DNA of 64,000 bases, taken from assembly GCF_900182555.1 (NCBI RefSeq), contig NZ_FXTH01000011.1, forward strand, positions 62,001-126,000. The letters run 5' to 3'. This document shows positions 1 to 8,267 of this stretch, piece by piece. The position numbers and the translations under genes were made by a program. Position 1 is the stretch's first letter, and every line of letters starts with the position of its first letter. This stretch comes from Fodinibius sediminis (GTDB lineage: Bacteria > Bacteroidota > Rhodothermia > Balneolales > Balneolaceae). The notes beneath the pieces were generated by a model that was not told the origin of the DNA, ran no database searches, and was given only the letters and a program-made list of their open reading frames with translations.

Positions 1-2
1 AG

Positions 3-773
3 GAACAGGCCTGCCGGAAAGGAAGCAAAAATCTGGCCCGTGTGGCCTGGGCCCTGGCCAAAATCCGGGAGGAAAGCGGCAAAATTCTTCATGTTGATAT
101 CGAGCCCGAGCCCGATTGCCTGATAGAGAATACCCCGGAAACCATTGACTTTTTCAACCGCTGGCTGTTGCCAATAGGCAGTACGTTTTTGGAAAACAGC
201 TGCGGAATCAGCCTGGAAGAAGCCGAAACCATTCTTAGAGACCACGTCAGGCTGTGCTATGATACCTGTCACTTTGCTCTGGAGTATGAAAATCCCCGGC
301 AGGCCCTCAGGCAATTTGAAGAGGCTGGCATCAAGATAGGAAAGACACAGGTTAGCGCGGCCCTGAAGGCCGTATTGCCCGAGACGACGGTGGGGCGTCG
401 CCAGATCAGGGATGAGCTGCGTAAGTTCGTGGAATCCACCTACCTGCACCAGGTGATAGAACGCCGGGAAGATGGCTCTTTCAGGCAGTACCGCGACCTT
501 GATCAGGCACTGCCGCATATATTTGATGAACAGGCCCGGGAGTGGCGGATTCATTACCATGTTCCCATATTTGTGGATTCCTTTGAACAACTCAACGCCA
601 CCCAGCGGGATATCACGCAGAGCCTGGAGGTTTTAAAGGCTACCGGTCAGTGCCGGCATTTTGAAATTGAAACCTATACCTGGGAGATTCTCCCGGAAGA
701 ACTCAAAAAAGACTCACTGGAATCCATAGCCCGGGAGTTTGAGTGGGTTATTGCGGCATTCGGGGATCATTGA
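3..773 (+). CDS. eboE: EboE-like TIM-barrel protein, 5' end cut by window
   Basis: The reading frame is open from base 3 to the stop at 771-773, so the gene begins before the window; a GTG at 42 is only an internal codon. The visible 256 codons resemble the xylose-isomerase-like TIM barrel EboE of the ebo operon. Visible features are HVDIEPEPDCLIEN (a metal-binding Glu region), LCYDTCHFALEYENP and HYHVPIFVDSF. EboE is thought to act in metabolite processing or traffic together with the other Ebo proteins; its reaction is unknown. The next gene, 100 bp downstream on the same strand, is an alkaline-phosphatase-superfamily protein, the usual eboF neighbour, which supports the assignment. The upstream ebo genes would lie outside the window. 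Confidence 0.8.
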   Translation, partial: EQACRKGSKNLARVAWALAKIREESGKILHVDIEPEPDCLIENTPETIDFFNRWLLPIGSTFLENSCGISLEEAETILRDHVRLCYDTCHFALEYENPRQALRQFEEAGIKIGKTQVSAALKAVLPETTVGRRQIRDELRKFVESTYLHQVIERREDGSFRQYRDLDQALPHIFDEQAREWRIHYHVPIFVDSFEQLNATQRDITQSLEVLKATGQCRHFEIETYTWEILPEELKKDSLESIAREFEWVIAAFGDH

Positions 774-872
774 GATTGCTCTGCCCGAGGTTAATTTCCC
801 GGGGTAAGCGCTGCTCTGTCCGGTGATTTTTCGTTTAACAGATAATACCATGGACCATAAAAGCAGATAGAC

Positions 873-2258
873 ATGAACAAGACGGCTGTATTGAATGTAG
901 TGGGGCTTACGCCCGATCTGATTGGCGAACATACCCCCTTTTTGAAACAGTGGTTTGAGAAGGGGAAATCGGTTACCGTACGATCAATGCTGCCTGCCGT
1001 GACCTGCTCTGTACAGGCGACTTATTTGACGGGGACCATGCCTGGCGAACACGGCATCGTTGGAAACGGGTGGTACTTCAGGGATACCAGCGAAGTCCGA
1101 TTCTGGATGCGTTCAGGAAAGCTGATTCAGCAGCCGGCGGTCTGGGACCTGGCCCGGCAGCGTAATCCGGACTTTACCTGTGCCAACCTCTTCTGGCGAT
1201 ATGCCACCTATTCGGGTGCCGATTATGTTGCTATTGAACGCCCGATGTACCGCAAGGACGGGGTGAAGGTGCCGGATGTCTATGCCCGGCCGATGACCAT
1301 GAGAGACAAGCTGCAGGATAGGCTGGGACCGTTTCCCCTGTTCAATTTCTGGGGACCCAATACCACTATTGCCTCCAGCAAGTGGATTGCGGAGGCGGCG
1401 AAAATGGTTGCCGGGGAATATGACCCCACCCTCAGCCTTGTTTATCTGCCCCATCTGGATTACTGCCTGCAGCGGATAGGTCCGGATCTTTCCAAAATAA
1501 AAAAAGATCTCAGGGAAATTGACCAGGTTTGTGAAGATTTGATCACTTATTACGAAGAGCGGGATACCCAGGTCATGGTCCTTTCTGAATACGGCATTGC
1601 CTCGGTTAACCAGCCTGTTTCCCTGAACCGCGTATTGCGGGAAGAAGGATTCATCACCGTGCGCGAAGAGCTGGGGGGAGAAGTATTGGATGCCGGGGCC
1701 AGCCGTGCATTTGCCGTGGCAGATCACCAGGTTGCGCATATCTACATTGAAGATCCCACAGACATTGAGCCGGTGAAAAGGATGCTGGAAGAAGTACCCG
1801 GTGTGGAAACCATTTTAGGCAAAAAGGAAAAAAATAAATACCATCTTGACCATCAGCGGTCGGGTGAGCTGATAGCTGTTGCAGAGCCGGAAGCCTGGTT
1901 TACCTATTACTATTGGCTGGATGATGCCAAGGCACCCGATTTTGCACCTACCGTTGATATTCATGCCAAGCCCGGCTATGATCCCGCAGAGATGCTTCTG
2001 GACCCGGGCATCCCCTTTCCCAAACTTAAAGCCGGGTTAAGGCTGCTACAAAAAAAATTAGGCTTCCGGTATATCATGGATCTGATTCCCACCAATGGAG
2101 AGGGCGTGAAAGGATCGCACGGGCGGATCTCATCCAAGCCGGAGACAAGTCCGCTGCTGGCCTCCAGGCAGCAAGAACATATTCCCGAATATTATCTTCA
2201 GCCCACTGATATTCAGCAGGTGATTCTGCGCCATCTTTTTGGGGATGAACCGGCATAG
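873..2258 (+). CDS. Alkaline phosphatase superfamily protein, EboF-like
   Basis: This 461-residue protein has the nucleotide pyrophosphatase/phosphodiesterase fold signature. VVGLTPDLI near residue 10 supplies the first metal Asp, PAVTCSVQATYLTG near residue 48 the nucleophile Thr region, LPHLDYCLQRIGPD near 198 an Asp-rich metal loop, and GSHGRIS near 413 the late His. The position where classical NPP enzymes have Asp-His reads LSEYGI, so the second metal site may be altered. No signal peptide is visible, so it is probably cytoplasmic. In ebo clusters a protein of this family follows eboE, and the same order is seen here with a 99-bp gap. The substrate is unknown. It is not one of the formylglycine sulfatases: there is no CxPxR motif. 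Confidence 0.8.
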   Translation: MNKTAVLNVVGLTPDLIGEHTPFLKQWFEKGKSVTVRSMLPAVTCSVQATYLTGTMPGEHGIVGNGWYFRDTSEVRFWMRSGKLIQQPAVWDLARQRNPDFTCANLFWRYATYSGADYVAIERPMYRKDGVKVPDVYARPMTMRDKLQDRLGPFPLFNFWGPNTTIASSKWIAEAAKMVAGEYDPTLSLVYLPHLDYCLQRIGPDLSKIKKDLREIDQVCEDLITYYEERDTQVMVLSEYGIASVNQPVSLNRVLREEGFITVREELGGEVLDAGASRAFAVADHQVAHIYIEDPTDIEPVKRMLEEVPGVETILGKKEKNKYHLDHQRSGELIAVAEPEAWFTYYYWLDDAKAPDFAPTVDIHAKPGYDPAEMLLDPGIPFPKLKAGLRLLQKKLGFRYIMDLIPTNGEGVKGSHGRISSKPETSPLLASRQQEHIPEYYLQPTDIQQVILRHLFGDEPA

Positions 2259-2568
2259 GTACAGAAGTCGCTTTTTGCGGTATTGATTTTGCAACAATTA
2301 CCAGCATTGCTAACATCTGATAGCAACAGGTCGCAATCCCGCCTTCCGGTCTGCTCTCAACAGGCTATTCTGTCCAAACTGCTTCTGCTTTGGCCAATAA
2401 TGGGCCCCTTTCTCTTCACTATCAGGGCCTCAGCCCGGCTATTGAGTATTTTTTTAAAAATTTATTGGTTAGATTAAAAAAATTGCAGAAAATCCGGGAC
2501 ATTATCTGAGGGGATGTTTCTGTATAGTTAAGGGATAGCTATAAGGGAATCTAAGGGAAGGGTGGATA
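2259..2568. other. Intergenic gap upstream of the first sigma factor
   Basis: No convincing gene is seen in these 310 bases; a 64-codon open frame at 2283-2477 has no recognisable features. The last 110 bases are AT-rich and probably hold the promoter of the sigma gene. A five-codon open frame at 2514-2531 (M-F-L-Y-S-stop) resembles the first codons (M-F-L-Y) of the second sigma gene at 30840. Confidence 0.4.
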
Positions 2569-3174
2569 ATGTATAATCAATCAGAAGGATGTGGTGAGTG
2601 GGAGCTGTGGGACAAAGAAGAACTGTGGGCGGCTTTCAGTGAGAGTAACAGAGAAGCGTTTTCAATATTATTCCTGCGCTGCTATGAGCAGTTATTTCGC
2701 TATGGCATGCACTTTGCGTCCAGTGAAGAAACGGTAAAAGATGGCATACAGAAGCTTTTTTTCCGGCTCTGGAAAAAAAGAAAAACATTAAGTCGTCCCC
2801 GGTCCGTGGATGGTTATTTGTATGTTTCTCTTCGGCGCATCCTCCTCCGGGACAAAAAGCGGAAGCAGGCCAGAAGAGAGCGGAATATGGCTTTTATAGA
2901 AGAAGAACTTGAGCATATCTTTTCCGTTGAAGAACTCATTATTTTCAAGGAAGAGCGGAAGAAACGACAGGAATTATTTCAGAATGCCCTTCAGCAGCTG
3001 AGCCCGAGGCAAAAGGAAGCACTCCTGCTGCGGGTCGACAGTGGGATGAGCAACGGAGAGATAGCCTTGATAATGGACCTCTCCGACAAACGAATCCGAA
3101 ATCTTATTTATGAAGCTACCAAGCGGTTAAAAAACGAGATCCGTGCCCTCATAAAGGATATTGACGGGCCGTAG
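2569..3174 (+). CDS. ECF RNA polymerase sigma factor, FecI-like (locus 1)
   Basis: This 201-residue protein is a sigma-70 family ECF factor of the Bacteroidota FecI type. Region 2 spans about residues 23-90 (EAFSILFLRCYEQLFRYG, then VKDGIQKLFFRLWKKR, then the basic RRILLRDKKRKQ). Region 4, a helix-turn-helix, spans about 140-190 (LSPRQKEALLLR, SNGEIALIMDLSDKRIRNLIYEA). It would direct RNA polymerase to the promoter of the adjacent uptake genes when released by the FecR-like protein encoded after a 593-bp gap. The ATG at 2569 is the first in frame. A paralogue with the same architecture lies at 30840-31442. Anti-sigma control is inferred from the neighbouring FecR and from the STN domain on the SusC protein. 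Confidence 0.93.
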   Translation: MYNQSEGCGEWELWDKEELWAAFSESNREAFSILFLRCYEQLFRYGMHFASSEETVKDGIQKLFFRLWKKRKTLSRPRSVDGYLYVSLRRILLRDKKRKQARRERNMAFIEEELEHIFSVEELIIFKEERKKRQELFQNALQQLSPRQKEALLLRVDSGMSNGEIALIMDLSDKRIRNLIYEATKRLKNEIRALIKDIDGP

Positions 3175-3767
3175 CTTTTTATTGCAGCAGATAGGCCCTC
3201 TGAGATTCTTCTTTTCCGCCGCTGTGAGGGCGAATGATCTAATCTTGTCCTTGCTGTTCCTCAAGAGGGACCGAAGCCGGGAAAGTGGCCAGCTGCTGTT
3301 TTATTTCGACCGATGTTCTGCCTACGGTACTGCGCCTGACCTATACACGGGTAAACATCACCTTCCCATGAGCATTTTCTGTTTTAAGGGTGGACGATCA
3401 ATCATCATCAGCGTCAAGGGGGATTGTCAGCACCACCGGGTGAGTGCAGCCCGCAGAGAGGGCATGGTTTTGGAGCACGGATTTTTGTTTTGCATCCACA
3501 AAGGCAGCTGAAGCATGATGGTGGGATGACTATTCCGGGACAATGGGAACAGGAGCGTCTCTATATAAATGATAGTCCTATATGGTCCATATATAGGTTG
3601 ACTATCATTCCTACGAACTCACCATAGGGTTGCTGTTCAGGCGTCATATACGTTTGTACAGTCTTCGTAACCCTTATAGCAGGTCAGGGGAGATTGAGTT
3701 CTTCCCTGACTTTAAAATTTAGGAGAATTTTGTACGGGACATCTGCTATCGCGCTGTTTCTACATAA
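3175..3767. other. Long intergenic gap between sigma factor and FecR
   Basis: These 593 bases contain only short open frames (3161-3511 and 3424-3627) with no recognisable domain. The one clear structure is a large inverted repeat at 3568-3609, annotated separately. The FecR promoter probably lies in the last 150 bases. Confidence 0.4.
3568..3609. promoter_or_regulatory. Large inverted repeat (possible operator or hairpin)
   Basis: AATGATAGTC at 3568-3577 is perfectly complementary to GACTATCATT at 3600-3609. Nested inside, CTATAT (3578-3583) pairs with ATATAG (3591-3596), leaving a three-base bulge (GTT) on one arm. The whole 42-base element lies 159 bases before the FecR start. There is no following T-run, so a classical terminator is unlikely; an operator or an RNA hairpin are the alternatives. 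Confidence 0.55.
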
Positions 3768-4856
3768 GTGAAATGGAAAAAACAATTAGAAGTGAGAATG
3801 GGTAACAGGTTGGAATATTTATTAGCGGACCGTTCCTTTGTTTTATGGTTGCGAGACGAGTGCTCGGTAGAGGAACAGAAGCAGTGGGACCGGTGGCTAC
3901 GCGAATCACCTGAGCATCAGATGTTCGTTCGGGAAGCCAAAGAGATTGTGATGGCCGTAGATGACGAATATGATATTCCGGATCCCAGAAAAGAGCTGGA
4001 AAGAATGGATCGGGTTATTGATGAGCATGAGAGCCGGCAACAATGGGAAAAAGTGATTTTTACTTTTGGTCGTGATAACCAACCCTATCGTGTCATAAGT
4101 CGATGGTCCGCAGCGGCGGCTATTATGATAGCTGTTATACTGGGGGGGCTGATAGGGTACTATACCAATAAAACAGATGGGTTGACGGAACCTGAAATCG
4201 TAGAAATCCCGAAGATAGAAGAATATCACACCGATTACGGCGAGAAGCTCACCTTTAAATTAAGTGATGGATCCCGGATTACCCTCAACGGGAATTCGTC
4301 GCTCACCTTTTCATCCACTGTTGAAAAGGGGCTCAACACCGAAGTTCGGTTGGAGGGTGAAGCCTATTTTAATATTGCCCATCTGGAAGATGAAGACCAG
4401 CGGACGTTCACCGTTCAAACCGGTGACGGGTCGATCCAGGTACTGGGGACACGCTTTGTGGTAAACACTTTCCGGGATGAAACAAAAGCCGTTTTGGAAG
4501 AGGGGAAGATAGCTATAAATACGGGTTCAACCACAGACTATGAACTAACGCCCGGCCAACTGGCTCGGTTTAAGTCCCACGATAATAAGATTACCGTTAA
4601 AGAAGTAGATACGCAGCTTTACACCTCATGGACCGAGAATAAACTCATTTTTGAACACGCACCCATGACAGCGGTATCCGAACGCATCGAAGATATTTTT
4701 GGGGTGGAAGTGGTGTTGGGGAAATATTTGAAGCATGAAACACTTTCAGGGTCTATCAAAAGCACTAGTCTACAGGTATTAAAAGAAGCACTGGAAGAAG
4801 TATTGAAAACAGATATTAGTCAGCACGAGAACCAGCTGTTGATCGGAATGAAATAA
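3768..4856 (+). CDS. FecR-family anti-sigma factor (locus 1)
   Basis: This 362-residue inner-membrane regulator has a cytoplasmic N-terminal part (about residues 20-110, with FVLWLRDECSVEEQKQW typical of FecR-like sensors) and one membrane segment at about 113-133 (AAAAIMIAVILGGLIGYY). A periplasmic FecR domain follows at about 150-250 (KLTFKLSDGSRITLNGNSSL, GEAYFNI, VLGTRFVVNTF), then a C-terminal DUF4974/STN-like part at about 285-360. It should hold the sigma factor at 2569 inactive until it contacts the STN domain of the SusC protein encoded next. The frame starts at GTG 3768; ATG 3798 is an alternative start that removes ten residues. SusC follows 57 bases downstream. Confidence 0.92.
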   Translation: MKWKKQLEVRMGNRLEYLLADRSFVLWLRDECSVEEQKQWDRWLRESPEHQMFVREAKEIVMAVDDEYDIPDPRKELERMDRVIDEHESRQQWEKVIFTFGRDNQPYRVISRWSAAAAIMIAVILGGLIGYYTNKTDGLTEPEIVEIPKIEEYHTDYGEKLTFKLSDGSRITLNGNSSLTFSSTVEKGLNTEVRLEGEAYFNIAHLEDEDQRTFTVQTGDGSIQVLGTRFVVNTFRDETKAVLEEGKIAINTGSTTDYELTPGQLARFKSHDNKITVKEVDTQLYTSWTENKLIFEHAPMTAVSERIEDIFGVEVVLGKYLKHETLSGSIKSTSLQVLKEALEEVLKTDISQHENQLLIGMK

Positions 4857-4913
4857 TCAGAATGGTGTAACTAAATCAAACGGGAAGCTACAATTCAATA
4901 AAACGGGATAGAT

Positions 4914-7900
4914 ATGAAAAAGCTACGATGGATTATGATGGGACTTATAGTGCTATTTGTTATGCGGGGGGCCTTGGCACAGGGCTCATCTTCCTCAGAT
5001 GATGAGAAAATAATGCTCACCAGCAGCGATATTAATGGTATAGAACAGGACAAGAAAGGTAAGGTTTTATTATCTGATTTTCTTTTAACCTTGGAAAATC
5101 ATTTTGATGTGACTTTTCTGTATAAAGATCAGGTGATGATGGACAAGTATGTACAAAAAGATTTCATCAGGATCGACGAAAAAACCGGTCAGGAACTCTC
5201 TGAAATTTTAAAACAGCTTGGTATTACTTTTCAGCGCATTGACAAGCAGACCTATGTCCTGTTAGCTAAGACAAAGCCCGAGCAGCCTGAAAAAAATCAG
5301 GAAGATATAGGGGGTACGGTTACCGACGCCCAGTCTGGTGAAACCCTGCCAGGCGTGAATATTTTGGTCAAAGGAACTTCAACAGGTGCATCTACAGATG
5401 CAAATGGGGAGTTTGAACTAACAGTACCTTCTTTACAGGATACATTAATAGTCACTTACATAGGGTACCAGAAACAGGAAGTTCCCATTAATGGACAAGA
5501 TGAGCTTGATATTCAATTATCTCCGCAAGCTATTATGGGAGAGGAGATGGTTATAGTAGGTTATGGTGAGGCAAGAGCTGAAAATATTACGGGATCTATT
5601 GAAACATTGGACGTTGAACAAATAGATTCAAGGCCAGCAACGAATGTATCTTCATTATTGCAAGGTCAAATTCCTGGTGTAAATGTTACTCAAGCTACCG
5701 GTCTCCCAGGGCAGGAAGAGGCAAGTATTTTAATTAGGGGTTTGGGGACTATGAATGATTCACAGCCTATGGTTGTAGTTGATGGAATTGAATCAAGCAT
5801 TGACAATGTCAATCCCAATGATATTGCAAGTATTAGCGTATTAAAAGATGCTGCCTCAGCAGCTATTTATGGGACTCGGGCAGCTAATGGCGTAATTCTC
5901 ATTACAACAAAGCGAGGCAGAGAAGGTTCACCACAGATATCTTATAAAACATATGGAGGTTGGCAACAACCAACTGGAACTCCTGATTTCCTGGAATCTG
6001 CCGATTATGCGAGATTGTTAAATGAAGCAAATGAGAATGAAGGAATAAGTCCAAGGTATACCGAAGAGGAAATCAGACTTTTTGAAACTGGTGAAGAACC
6101 TTTTAATTACCCAAATGTAGATTGGTATAATTCACTCTTAAAAAGTTCAGCGTTCACCCAAGATCATAATTTGAGAGTTTCTGGCGGTAATAAAGCTTCA
6201 ACATACAGTATTTCGTTGGGTTACAATGATCAAAACGGGCTCTTAGCTAATACAAAAAATGAGCGCTATAACATGCGGGCTAATTTGGACAGCCAAGTAA
6301 ATGATTGGCTTGACGTCGGATTAAATTTGTCATTTGCAGAAAATCACAACACTATGCCTACAGCTCCATACGCGGGTGGTGGTATAGGAACCTTTTTTGC
6401 TCAAATGGCCAGGATACCTCCTACGACATTAGACAAATTTGAAGATGGTACATGGGCCCGACATATTGATGGGAATCCAAAGGCGTGGTTAAAAGAAGGG
6501 GGGACAGATTCTAGAAAAACGGAAGAAATATTGGGAACCTTTTTTCTAGAAGCTGATTTATCGAAGTCTATTTCTTTTGAAGGCAGTTTGGCCATTGATT
6601 ATAGTACTTTTGACAGAAAAAGACAGATATATGACTTTGAATACGGAGATGGAACTTATCAGGGACCAAATTCTCTTGAAGAATTTTTGAATAGAGATCG
6701 TGATTATGATTCACAAGCTATAATTAACTTTAATACCGGGTTTAATTCTCACAGCATTAGCGGCCTTTTAGGTACTTCTTATAGAAACGAAACCACTAAA
6801 TATACTAGTGCATACCGAAGAAATTTACCTTCTAATCGTTTATCAGCACTCAACGCCGGATCAACTGAGGGCATGTCAAATAATGGATATGACTCAGAAA
6901 CTAAATTAAGTTCATTCTTTGGAAGAGTAAATTATGATTTTGACAGCAAATATTTTATTGAATCTAATTTACGTATAGATGGTTCTTCAAAATTTGCTCC
7001 TGACAACCGTTGGGGAATATTTCCTTCTGTTTCTGCTGGATGGTTAATCAATAAGGAGAATTTTATGCAAGATATAGAATGGATTAACTTTCTCAGGTTG
7101 AGGGCCTCTTGGGGTAGACTCGGAAATCACAGAATATCCAATTATCAATACTTGCCTCTTATCTCTTTAGGTCAAAACTATCCTTTTGGAGGGGCTATAC
7201 AAAGCGGTGCAGCACAACTTATTGCTGATAATCCAGATATTTCGTGGGAAGTTACTACCGAAACGAACTTAGGAGTAGATATGGAGTTTTTCCAAAGTCA
7301 ACTTGCCGTAAGTCTCAATTATTATGACAGATTTACGGATGATATACTCACAAATGTTCCGGTGTCAGAAGTTTTTGGATTACCAGCACCTATTGTAAAT
7401 GCTGGAGCAATGAGCAATAAAGGAATAGAAATAGAATTGGAGCATTTCTCTTCAGTGGATGACTTTCAATATGATATATCTTTTAATACATCTTTTAATC
7501 GGAATGTAGTAGAAAACTATGATAATCCTTCCGTTGGGGACACTTTCATTAGAGTGGAAGGAGAACCGTGGAATTCCTTCTATGGTTATGAATGGATTGG
7601 CTATTTTATGAGTGATGAAGAAGCAGAAAATAGTCCGGTTCATCATCCAAATGTAGGAGCAGGGGATTTGAAGTTTAAAGACCAAAATGGTGATGGAGAA
7701 ATCAATGCGGATGATCGTGTCGTATTAGGGAATACAATTCCTGAAATAACTTTTGGATTAAATTTGGGGCTTAATTATAAAAGTGTTGACTTTTCAGCCT
7801 TTTTCCAAGGTGCCGACAGGGTTAATAAAAGGCTTGGCCAAGGATGGGGAGGACAATGGCCTTTCCAAAATGCAGGGAAAGCCCAATCGATGCATTTGGA

Positions 7901-8234
7901 TCGTATGATTGTTGAAGATGGACAGGTTGTCGAGGAGGGATATTTTCCAAGAACACTTGTAGATAACCATCACAATGAAGATCCATTAAGCTCCTTTCAA
8001 GTACATGATGCTGCTTATGTAAGACTGAAAAATTTGCAACTTGGATATACGCTACCGGTTTCATGGACGGAAGGAATAAATATCTCAAACGTAAGATTCT
8101 ATTTTAGTGGTCAAAATCTTTTGACTTTTACAAGAGACTTTCCAGGAAATTTCGATCCAGAAGCTGCTGACGGTCGGAGCGCATATTATCCACAGGTAGA
8201 AATTTATACTTTTGGAATGGAAATCGACTTTTAA
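4914..8234 (+). CDS. SusC/RagA TonB-dependent outer-membrane receptor (locus 1)
   Basis: This 1106-residue transducer-type TonB-dependent receptor begins with a signal peptide (about 1-22). An STN domain follows at about 48-120 (LSDFLLTLENHFDVTFLY), then a carboxypeptidase-regulatory-like domain at about 133-205 (TVTDAQSGETLPGVNILVKG), a TonB-box-like EEMVIVGYGEA near 210, a plug domain at about 225-335 (LLQGQIPGVNV, SISVLKDAASAAIYGTRAANG) and a long beta-barrel. It imports glycan oligomers together with the SusD lipoprotein encoded 33 bases downstream. The STN domain implies signalling to the FecR protein just upstream. Base composition changes within the gene: the plug and barrel are much more AT-rich than the N-terminal domains (hand count 19 G+C of 60 at 6601-6660 against 30 of 60 at 5521-5580). 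The substrate is unknown. Confidence 0.96.
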   Translation: MKKLRWIMMGLIVLFVMRGALAQGSSSSDDEKIMLTSSDINGIEQDKKGKVLLSDFLLTLENHFDVTFLYKDQVMMDKYVQKDFIRIDEKTGQELSEILKQLGITFQRIDKQTYVLLAKTKPEQPEKNQEDIGGTVTDAQSGETLPGVNILVKGTSTGASTDANGEFELTVPSLQDTLIVTYIGYQKQEVPINGQDELDIQLSPQAIMGEEMVIVGYGEARAENITGSIETLDVEQIDSRPATNVSSLLQGQIPGVNVTQATGLPGQEEASILIRGLGTMNDSQPMVVVDGIESSIDNVNPNDIASISVLKDAASAAIYGTRAANGVILITTKRGREGSPQISYKTYGGWQQPTGTPDFLESADYARLLNEANENEGISPRYTEEEIRLFETGEEPFNYPNVDWYNSLLKSSAFTQDHNLRVSGGNKASTYSISLGYNDQNGLLANTKNERYNMRANLDSQVNDWLDVGLNLSFAENHNTMPTAPYAGGGIGTFFAQMARIPPTTLDKFEDGTWARHIDGNPKAWLKEGGTDSRKTEEILGTFFLEADLSKSISFEGSLAIDYSTFDRKRQIYDFEYGDGTYQGPNSLEEFLNRDRDYDSQAIINFNTGFNSHSISGLLGTSYRNETTKYTSAYRRNLPSNRLSALNAGSTEGMSNNGYDSETKLSSFFGRVNYDFDSKYFIESNLRIDGSSKFAPDNRWGIFPSVSAGWLINKENFMQDIEWINFLRLRASWGRLGNHRISNYQYLPLISLGQNYPFGGAIQSGAAQLIADNPDISWEVTTETNLGVDMEFFQSQLAVSLNYYDRFTDDILTNVPVSEVFGLPAPIVNAGAMSNKGIEIELEHFSSVDDFQYDISFNTSFNRNVVENYDNPSVGDTFIRVEGEPWNSFYGYEWIGYFMSDEEAENSPVHHPNVGAGDLKFKDQNGDGEINADDRVVLGNTIPEITFGLNLGLNYKSVDFSAFFQGADRVNKRLGQGWGGQWPFQNAGKAQSMHLDRMIVEDGQVVEEGYFPRTLVDNHHNEDPLSSFQVHDAAYVRLKNLQLGYTLPVSWTEGINISNVRFYFSGQNLLTFTRDFPGNFDPEAADGRSAYYPQVEIYTFGMEIDF

Positions 8235-8267
8235 AGAAATATTCTAATAACATAACTACTACACATT

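Noticed and set aside
3161-3627. Two small open frames between sigma factor and FecR
   Set aside because: No start signal, no recognisable motif and unusual composition; they appear to be chance frames in a noncoding gap.
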